Positions 1 through 5,197 of a stretch of 5,197 nucleotides of DNA are shown here, in pieces. Source of the stretch: Desulfobacterales bacterium (lineage in GTDB: Bacteria; Desulfobacterota; Desulfobacteria; Desulfobacterales; Desulfosalsimonadaceae); contig JAOZOL010000193.1 of the NCBI GenBank assembly GCA_029933295.1, forward strand, positions 1-5,197, in the 5' to 3' direction. The translations under genes and the position numbers were made by a program. Numbering within the stretch: the first letter of the stretch is position 1; each line of letters opens with the position of its first letter. The notes under the pieces are model-generated. The model worked only from the letters and a program-made list of their open reading frames with translations, did not search any database and had not been told where the DNA came from.

Positions 1-98
1 TACTTATATTCAGAAACAAAAATACCCTTTTATTGTTCCATCACGCTGGTGAAAACCATGGGCTTTAATTCAAGACTTTCAATTGCTACTCATTGTTT

Positions 99-140
99 CC
101 TTCTCCCCTAGGGAGAAGGTGCCAGAAAAGGCGGATGAGG
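99..140. repeat. REP-like palindromic element
   Basis: A perfect 9-bp inverted repeat, CCTTCTCCC (99-107) and GGGAGAAGG (111-119), encloses a 3-base loop CTA. It is followed by TGCC, a short GCC/GGC stem around AGAAAA (121-132), and GGATGAGG (133-140). The arrangement of a CTCCC/GGGAG hairpin followed by GGTGCC and GGCGGATGAGGG resembles a repeat I recall as dispersed between genes in many proteobacterial genomes; copy number here cannot be checked from one window. It lies downstream of the operon and has no T-run on the minus strand, so it is not a standard intrinsic terminator, though such hairpins can protect or end transcripts. Confidence 0.6.
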
Positions 141-188
141 GGGCTGTTACTGCTCTGAGATGTGAGAAATAGTTCGGCCTCATCACGC
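131..188. repeat. Imperfect inverted repeat flanking 37 bases, next to the REP-like hairpin
   Basis: GCGGATGAGG (131-140) pairs with CCTCATCACGC (178-188) over 10 bp with one bulged A at 185, enclosing 37 bases. The left arm is the tail of the REP-like element, so the pair may be two head-to-head repeat units or one larger structured element. There is only one copy in the window, so this is tentative. Confidence 0.4.
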
Positions 189-197
189 AATATGGTC

Positions 198-218
198 TCT
201 CCATCCTTAGAGTGGAGA
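198..218 (-). terminator. Weak stem-loop downstream of the EAL gene
   Basis: TCTCCA (198-203) and TGGAGA (213-218) form a 6-bp stem with a 9-base loop, 65 bases past the TAA of the large gene. No T-run follows on the minus strand, so it is at best a weak or factor-assisted terminator. It could be chance. Confidence 0.2.
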
Positions 219-282
219 TCCTTCCCAGTCATGGTAACGACAGTCTGATAGCCATGATAGTGTGAGCTACAATATCTTACCC

Positions 283-3200
283 TTACCCATGTAACCATTT
301 TTCAAGCTCAGCGACGGGAAGCGGCTTGCTGAACAGATACCCCTGACCTTCATCACAATCATAATCTTCAAGAAACTTTTGCTGTTCTTGTGTCTCAATC
401 CCTTCAGCAGTGATCTGAAGATTCAAACTATGCCCCATGGCGATAACCGCTTTGATGATGGCTTCTCCATCGGGATTTTCATTAATATCCCACACGAATG
501 AACGATCAATTTTAAGACGATTGATCGGCAAGCGTTTTAGATAATTCAAAGAAGAATGACCCGTTCCAAAATCATCGATAGAAAATTCGACGCCGAGGGC
601 TCTGATCTGCTGCAACACAGTAATCGATTGTTCAGGGTGATTCATAACAAAACCCTCTGTTATTTCAAGTTCCAGCATAGAGGGCGGACAGCCGGTTTCT
701 AATAAGATCCGCTCAACGACTTCAACCAAATTGTTCTGCTGAATTTGTTTTCCTGAAAGATTGACTGCAATTCTGCGGAGGCTGTAACCATTTTTCTGCC
801 ATGTTACAATTTGCTCACAGGCGGTTCTTAATATCCATTCGCCCATCGGAACAATCAGACCGGTTTCTTCACTCAGCGGAATAAAATCATCGGGAGGAAC
901 AAGACCAAGATCTGCATGCTGCCAACGCACTAACGCTTCAACTGCAACAATCTCTCCTTCCGGCAGAGTCACTTGGGGCTGATAATACAAAACCAGCTCA
1001 TTGCGTTCCAGTGCGTGTCGCAGCTGTGTTTCTAAAACAACCTTCTTAATGGCAGCATCAGTAATATCGGAAGAATAGAGCTGATAACAGTTCTTTCCAC
1101 CATTTTTTGCCTTATACATTGCGGCATCAGCATTTTTTAATAATTCTTCAATATCACTACTTTCACCGGAAAACTCGGTTATCCCAATACTGGCGCTGAT
1201 ATAGAGTTCATATCCTCCAATTTGAAATGGTTTTTGCAAACTATCGATAATCTCTTGAGCACGAGTCGCTGCGTCATGAATTGAATTTATTTTTTGCAGG
1301 ATCACAACAAATTCATCACCACTCAAATGGGACACAGTATCAACCTCACGGCTATGCAGACGCAGTCGTAAGGCAACTTCTTTAAGAACCTCATCCCCGG
1401 CATTATGTCCAAGGCTATCATTAATCTTTTTAAAATTATCCAGATCAAGAAAGAGGATTGCCCCTTTTTCTCCTTCTCGTTTTGCATGCTGAATAGAGTG
1501 TTCCAAGCGGATATGAAGCATCAAGCGGTTCGGCAAACCGGTCAGCGGATGGTGATGGGCCTGATACTCAAGCTGTTCTGTGGCCTGCTGAAGCGAGGTA
1601 ATATCAGAAAAAACAGCGACGTAATTCATGGTCTTTCCATCTTCATCCAAAATAGAGCTGATGGTTAACAGTTCTGGATAGATACGCCCCGCCTTATTCT
1701 TGTTCCAGATCTCTCCACGCCATGTCCCTTTTTCAGCAAGAGACTTCCACATCTCAGCATAAAAAATCTTGTCGTGACGGCCAGATTTTAACAGCCTTGG
1801 ATTTTCACCTAAAACTTCCGCCTCACTATAACCCGTGATTGTACAAAACGCCTTGTTAACAGCCAGTATGGTTCCACCCTTATCGGTGATTGTAATTCCT
1901 TCAATCGTACTTTCAAACACTTTGGCCGAGAGGCGCAATTTAGCTTCCTGCTCGGTTTGATCAGTAATATCTTTAGTACGAGAAACAACTCCACTGACAG
2001 TTCCATCTTCCTCAATATAAGGGACAAGAGAAGTATCCATGTGCCGTTTGCCCATCGTGTGATAGTCAGCCCAAATTTTAAAACTGATTGATTCTTTCTT
2101 CTCAAAGAGTCGATCGTAAAAATTCAGATAGTATTTGTAGCGTTCAGCACCCACAATTTCAGAGGCATGCCTGCCAACAATTGTATCGTAGTCAACATTA
2201 AAATAATCGGCATAGACACGATTAGAGGCGAGCAAAATATGATTGTGATCATAAAATGCAACCAGATCTTTAGAGGTTGAGATGATCTGTTCAAACCTTT
2301 TTAGTTCCTGAAGCTGTTTCTCTTGTTCTGTCACATCAGCAGCAATCACCGCACAGCCAATAGTGTTGCCATCAGCATCGTGAACGGGAGAATTAATCCG
2401 ATTAAGAATGACGCCGGAATCAAGGTAACGCTTAGCGCTAATCGTTTCACCCGTGCGCATCACATCTAAAGTCGGGCAAACTTCACACCTTTCGTGCTTA
2501 TTCCAAAAAACTTCATAACAATATTTTCCGCTATAATGTGGATCAGTAACCCCATACGCTTTTTTGGCAGCATCGTTTAGTAACTGGACCTTTAGATCTT
2601 TATCGATAAGAATCAGAACATCACGCAGGCTGTTAGTGACCTCCCTAAAACGTTTGTCACTTGCCCGTAATTCTTGACGAATCACGCTCTTTTCAGTCAC
2701 ATCTTCCATGTGATGCATTGAATAAAGATACGTCCCTTCACCATCATAAATAGGAAAGGATTGAGATCGGAAAATTTTGTCATCGACAACGACATCCTGC
2801 TCTTGAAAAGAGCATCCGATATTCTTCCCCTGAGTCAAATCAAGGCATCCCGGCAAAGGGCCTTCCCGTTTTGGGAAGATATCCCAATAAAAACATCCAA
2901 ACGCAGCTTCAAATGAACATTCAGCTAAAGCAAGATAGGCGTTGTTCGCTTTAATAATCCGTCCTTTTTGGTTATGTAAGAAGATGGGGAGAGTAACCGA
3001 ATCAAAAGCATCAGACCAGAGCCTCTCAGACACCTTCAGCTCATGTGTACGTACAGCAATTTGATCTTCCAATGATTCATTGAGTAAGAGAATTTCAGAA
3101 TGGCTTGCTTGGAGTTTTTTTTCAGTGTGCTGAAGGTCAAGGATCATTTTTTCCTGGTTGTTCTGTAACCTTAAAATTTGGCGAGCAATCAAACTGATAA

Positions 3201-3936
3201 GAAAAACAACGCTAATAATCGTTGCAACAACCAAAAGAGCTTTTGTTTGTAGACTCGACTCTTCAGCCGCCGCAATCTTCTTCTCAAAGCGTTGTAATTC
3301 CACATTCGTGTCATAGGCAAGCTTGTTTGCATTCTCATGCATTCGGTCAAATTGCGCACGAATCTCTTTTGCAGAAACTTTCAAATGCAAATCAGGAGCA
3401 CCAGACAGGATCATCGACCCCTCATGGAGAGGATCATTTCGAATACAAATAGTATCGACAATTTGATGGATTTTTTCCTCTAATGTCACTAATTGTGGCC
3501 GCAGAATTAAAACCTCGAGATTATATTGCAGATTCTGTTGGGGGAAATAAGAGATGGTATAAAGCGAAGTCTCTTTATCCGGTAGATTTAACGCTATCTT
3601 TCGAGTGAGAGTGCCCCCATCTGAAAGGATATTCAAGGTGTCATGGATTTCATCTATGTGAGTTTGGATATCAGTCAGGAATAAGTTTTGATTGTTCTTT
3701 TTGGCAGAATACATAAACAAATAAAAGGAAGTTTCAATCTTCTCTAAATCTCCAGAGATAACCACCCCGAGGTCGCGCTTAGCCCTTATATTCTCGGCCT
3801 CATGATCCATCTCCTGTTTAAATGACGAGAAGTCACTCTGATAAAAAATGAGGAGTGAGAACCCAGCTAAAACGATGCAAAGAGTTAAAAATACCGGCAG
3901 TATCTCACGCACGAAGCGATTGGAACGAGGGGTCAT
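283..3936 (-). CDS. Membrane-bound PAS-PAS-PAS-PAS-GGDEF-EAL cyclic-di-GMP turnover protein
   Basis: A 1217-residue inner-membrane signalling enzyme. TM1 is about 11-32, a periplasmic domain without a fold I recognise is about 33-231, TM2 about 232-251, and a charged coiled-coil linker about 255-305. Four PAS domains follow (about 303-415, 425-537, 545-660, 668-780). PAS2 carries C473, C484 and C487 in C-x10-C-x2-C-P; PAS1 has C348 and C364. The GGDEF domain (about 785-955) has DLDNFKKINDSLGH and an intact inhibitory site REVD (863-866) five residues before the motif, but the motif reads HLSGDEF instead of RLGGDEF. The EAL domain (about 965-1215) looks complete: EAL at 1000-1002, NLS at 1059-1061, ELEITE at 1089-1094, DDFGTG at 1121-1126, LKID at 1141-1144, AEGIET at 1177-1182, QGY at 1198-1200. 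Phosphodiesterase activity, pGpG from c-di-GMP, is therefore likely. Cyclase activity, c-di-GMP from GTP, is possible but uncertain. It probably takes input from the adjoining binding protein. The start is set by GGAGG 8 bases upstream. Confidence 0.96.
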   Translation of the reverse strand: MTPRSNRFVREILPVFLTLCIVLAGFSLLIFYQSDFSSFKQEMDHEAENIRAKRDLGVVISGDLEKIETSFYLFMYSAKKNNQNLFLTDIQTHIDEIHDTLNILSDGGTLTRKIALNLPDKETSLYTISYFPQQNLQYNLEVLILRPQLVTLEEKIHQIVDTICIRNDPLHEGSMILSGAPDLHLKVSAKEIRAQFDRMHENANKLAYDTNVELQRFEKKIAAAEESSLQTKALLVVATIISVVFLISLIARQILRLQNNQEKMILDLQHTEKKLQASHSEILLLNESLEDQIAVRTHELKVSERLWSDAFDSVTLPIFLHNQKGRIIKANNAYLALAECSFEAAFGCFYWDIFPKREGPLPGCLDLTQGKNIGCSFQEQDVVVDDKIFRSQSFPIYDGEGTYLYSMHHMEDVTEKSVIRQELRASDKRFREVTNSLRDVLILIDKDLKVQLLNDAAKKAYGVTDPHYSGKYCYEVFWNKHERCEVCPTLDVMRTGETISAKRYLDSGVILNRINSPVHDADGNTIGCAVIAADVTEQEKQLQELKRFEQIISTSKDLVAFYDHNHILLASNRVYADYFNVDYDTIVGRHASEIVGAERYKYYLNFYDRLFEKKESISFKIWADYHTMGKRHMDTSLVPYIEEDGTVSGVVSRTKDITDQTEQEAKLRLSAKVFESTIEGITITDKGGTILAVNKAFCTITGYSEAEVLGENPRLLKSGRHDKIFYAEMWKSLAEKGTWRGEIWNKNKAGRIYPELLTISSILDEDGKTMNYVAVFSDITSLQQATEQLEYQAHHHPLTGLPNRLMLHIRLEHSIQHAKREGEKGAILFLDLDNFKKINDSLGHNAGDEVLKEVALRLRLHSREVDTVSHLSGDEFVVILQKINSIHDAATRAQEIIDSLQKPFQIGGYELYISASIGITEFSGESSDIEELLKNADAAMYKAKNGGKNCYQLYSSDITDAAIKKVVLETQLRHALERNELVLYYQPQVTLPEGEIVAVEALVRWQHADLGLVPPDDFIPLSEETGLIVPMGEWILRTACEQIVTWQKNGYSLRRIAVNLSGKQIQQNNLVEVVERILLETGCPPSMLELEITEGFVMNHPEQSITVLQQIRALGVEFSIDDFGTGHSSLNYLKRLPINRLKIDRSFVWDINENPDGEAIIKAVIAMGHSLNLQITAEGIETQEQQKFLEDYDCDEGQGYLFSKPLPVAELEKWLHG

Positions 3937-3939
3937 CAG

Positions 3940-4755
3940 TTAATCCTCCAATCCATAGCGCGACAAAATAACTTGCCCCTCTTTGGAGCTGATCCACGCC
4001 ATAAAGCGTCGGGCTAATGCAGGATGATAGGATGTTTTCAACAAGCCAAGAGAGAGTGTATGGGGAGGAGCAATTGTGTCATCCAAACGGAGGATATCAA
4101 TTTGATTGTCTCGAGCAGTAAAAGTTGCTGCCGACCAGTTGATGGCCAAATCTGCCTGATTTGCACCCATTGCTTGTTCGATATCTTTTGAATCAGTTGC
4201 CAGAAGAATCGCTTGAGTGATTGCCTCTTGGTAAATCCCTTCAACACTGAAAATTAATCGAGTTTCTCGACCGATCGATCCACTCTCTGATGTCCCTAAA
4301 ATCGTCCGATACTTACCATTGATAAAATTATTTAAATCTGCTGAAATATTTAACGGGTTCCCTTTAGCAACCAGCAGGACGGCACGATTCACACCAATAG
4401 GCTGTGAAGCGACAATAACCCCCTCGGCCCGAAGCTTTTCGATATAGCTTTCGCTGCCGGGTAAATATAAATCACCGACCTGGTTGATTTTGATGCTGCG
4501 ATATAAATTGCCAGAGCCACCCCTGATTATTTTAACCGTACAATGTTCATTTTGCTCAAATATATCGGTAAGTTGACGAATTGCCGGAGCCATGGTCGTT
4601 CCACAGTAAATCAACAATTCTTTTTTGCTTGTATCGACTGGTAGCGATTGTTTTTCGCAAGCGAAATGAAGACAGCAAAACAACAACAGAATCAATATCC
4701 CAAGGAGTTTCTTGAAGTTAAAAATCAATTCTTTAGATTTCATCAAATCCATCAT
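3940..4755 (-). CDS. ModA-like periplasmic substrate-binding lipoprotein
   Basis: A 271-residue solute-binding protein. An N-terminal basic segment and hydrophobic stretch (about 17-32, LLGILILLLFCC) end at FAC, so C33 is the likely lipidated cysteine; the lipobox is non-canonical (His at -3). E34 follows, which does not give the Asp inner-membrane retention signal. The mature part resembles the ModA/SBP_bac_11 type: LLIYCGTTMAPAIRQL (47-62), RGGSGNLYRSI (78-88), GDLYLPGSESYIEKLRAEG (94-112), VLLVAKGNP (126-134), GTSESGSIGRETR (154-166), and DLAINW (202-207). Ligands of this family include oxyanions such as molybdate and tungstate, but the ligand here is not determinable by eye. No permease or ATPase gene is in the window, and the next gene starts after 3 bases, pointing to a sensing role. 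The start is uncertain: ATGs at 4753-4755, 4750-4752 and 4741-4743 are all possible. The last (MKSKEL) gives the most normal signal peptide, because the preceding MMDLM looks like receiver residue. None has a strong ribosome-binding site. Confidence 0.88.
   Translation of the reverse strand: MMDLMKSKELIFNFKKLLGILILLLFCCLHFACEKQSLPVDTSKKELLIYCGTTMAPAIRQLTDIFEQNEHCTVKIIRGGSGNLYRSIKINQVGDLYLPGSESYIEKLRAEGVIVASQPIGVNRAVLLVAKGNPLNISADLNNFINGKYRTILGTSESGSIGRETRLIFSVEGIYQEAITQAILLATDSKDIEQAMGANQADLAINWSAATFTARDNQIDILRLDDTIAPPHTLSLGLLKTSYHPALARRFMAWISSKEGQVILSRYGLED
3945..3949 (-). promoter_or_regulatory. Shine-Dalgarno of the GGDEF-EAL gene, inside the end of the binding-protein gene
   Basis: On the minus strand GGAGG lies 8 bases before the ATG at 3934-3936. 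It overlaps the last codons (GLED, TAA) of the substrate-binding gene, and the stop and next start are separated by 3 bases. This fixes the start of the large gene and implies co-transcription and probable translational coupling. Confidence 0.85.
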
Positions 4756-4943
4756 CCGAGATCTGGGATGTTTGAATTGAACATCTCCAGTCCATCTCTA
4801 CCGTTGTGAGCAATGACAATGTCGTATCCGTAATCTTCAAAAAAGGCTTTCATATTGTTGCAGATCACCACTTCATCATCGACCAGCAAGATACGGTGAA
4901 TTTTATATTTTTGATCCCAAGACTCGTTGGACGCTTTTAGTTC
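4741..4943 (-). pseudogene. Response-regulator receiver domain remnant, truncated at the phospho-acceptor Asp
   Basis: From 4943 the frame reads ELKASNESWDQKYK and then a receiver N-terminal half: strand 1 HRILLVDDE with the acidic pair DD (D22-D23 of this frame), helix 1 NNMKAFFEDYGYDI, VIAHNGRDGLEMF, and SNIPDLG, then TGA at 4752-4754. The next expected residues, a hydrophobic strand plus the phosphorylated Asp, appear in the -1 frame as MMDLM (4755-4741). With one added base the Asp falls 44 residues after the first acidic Asp, the same spacing as D10 to D54 in Spo0F. After that the receiver stops and a signal peptide begins. The frame has no ATG or GTG start; the only usual alternative is a TTG at 4887-4889 inside strand 1, without a visible ribosome-binding site. 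As read it lacks its phosphorylation site and the rest of the fold, so a working regulator is unlikely. Alternatives are a sequencing error or frameshifting, but loss of the C-terminal half would remain. Confidence 0.75.
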
Positions 4944-5197
4944 CCCCGTGGCAGAATAATGGTAAAAATAGTTCCCTGGTTCTCTTTAGATTCAACCTTA
5001 AACTGGCCTTGGTGGTGTTTTACGATAATAAAGTAGGATACTGACAACCCAAGCCCGGTACCAATACCCACTTCTTTGGTCGTATAAAATGGCTCAAAAA
5101 TCCGTGTTTGAATGTTCTCTGGGATGCCTGATCCATTGTCCTTGAACTTGAGAGTCAGAACCTTTTCGTCAGCATCTGCTGTTATCGTGATCTTCGG
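4937..5197 (-). CDS. Sensor histidine kinase, C-terminal ATP-binding part (partial, 5' end outside window)
   Basis: The last 86 residues of a two-component sensor kinase; the start and all sensory and dimerisation parts lie beyond the right edge. Seen directly: G1 box DNGSGIP (residues 20-26 of the visible part), F box IFEPFYTTK (33-41), G2 box GTGLGLS (46-52), then the final strands ending TIFTIILPRGN and a TAA at 4937-4939. This order is that of the HATPase_c domain of kinases that bind ATP and phosphorylate a histidine in the preceding DHp domain; the DHp histidine and N box are not visible. The nucleotide-binding boxes look intact. The stop comes immediately after a run of five G (4943-4947). 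In the -1 frame from that run the reading continues without a stop into a receiver-like sequence, so this may once have been, or may still be, a hybrid kinase. The input signal cannot be told from this fragment. Confidence 0.93.
   Translation of the reverse strand, partial: PKITITADADEKVLTLKFKDNGSGIPENIQTRIFEPFYTTKEVGIGTGLGLSVSYFIIVKHHQGQFKVESKENQGTIFTIILPRGN

Noticed and set aside
2..52. Open plus-strand frame reading TYIQKQKYPFIVPSRW then TGA, possibly the tail of a convergent gene
   Set aside because: Only 16 residues are visible at the window edge and I do not recognise them; this could be chance.
86..298. 70-codon minus-strand reading frame overlapping the end of the EAL gene
   Set aside because: It runs through the REP-like palindrome and the hairpins, overlaps the EAL C-terminus in another frame, has no family-like sequence and no clear ribosome-binding site.
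1405..1668. Plus-strand frame of 87 codons opposite the GGDEF-PAS4 region
   Set aside because: Antisense shadow of a strongly conserved coding region.
1809..2105. 98-codon minus-strand frame inside the large gene
   Set aside because: It overlaps the PAS3-PAS4 region in another frame and has no protein-like motifs; the host gene is clearly coding.
3222..3452. Plus-strand frame of 76 codons opposite the periplasmic/TM2 region
   Set aside because: Antisense shadow with no recognisable motif or upstream signal.
4038..4247. Minus-strand frame of 69 codons inside the binding-protein gene
   Set aside because: Out-of-frame shadow of the substrate-binding protein.
4895..4910. TATAAAAT on the minus strand as a possible -10 box for an internal promoter before the binding protein
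   Set aside because: No acceptable -35 hexamer lies at the right distance, and A/T-rich runs of this kind are common here.

Overview
All genes that can be supported lie on the minus strand and read from high to low coordinates. They look like one signalling operon from a Gram-negative, probably anaerobic proteobacterium. A Desulfobacterota-type organism is my best guess. It rests on the gene style (multi-PAS GGDEF-EAL protein, cysteine-bearing PAS domains, moderate-to-low GC by eye) and not on any marker gene.

Layout in transcription order: (1) 5197-4937, the last 86 residues of a sensor histidine kinase, cut by the window edge, carrying the ATP-binding G1, F and G2 boxes. (2) 4943-4741, a remnant of a response-regulator receiver domain that breaks off at the phospho-acceptor aspartate. 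It lies in the -1 frame relative to the kinase and has no good start codon of its own, so it looks like the broken tail of a former hybrid kinase. (3) 4755-3940 (or 4743-3940), a ModA-like periplasmic substrate-binding lipoprotein whose start sits inside the receiver remnant. (4) 3936-283, a 1217-residue inner-membrane c-di-GMP enzyme: TM, about 200-residue periplasmic domain, TM, coiled coil, four PAS domains, GGDEF (variant SGDEF), EAL. Its ribosome-binding site lies within the last codons of the binding-protein gene.

No ABC permease or ATPase accompanies the binding protein in this window. The tight pairing with a membrane GGDEF-EAL protein that has a periplasmic domain suggests a sensing pair: ligand-loaded binding protein touching the periplasmic domain to set c-di-GMP turnover, in the manner of NspS-MbaA of Vibrio cholerae. 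This is inference.

The leftmost 282 bases hold no supported gene. They contain a perfect 9-bp hairpin followed by a GGATGAGG-type sequence resembling dispersed REP palindromes, a second imperfect inverted repeat, and a weak stem-loop just downstream of the EAL stop. I see nothing in bases 1-98 that I can assign.
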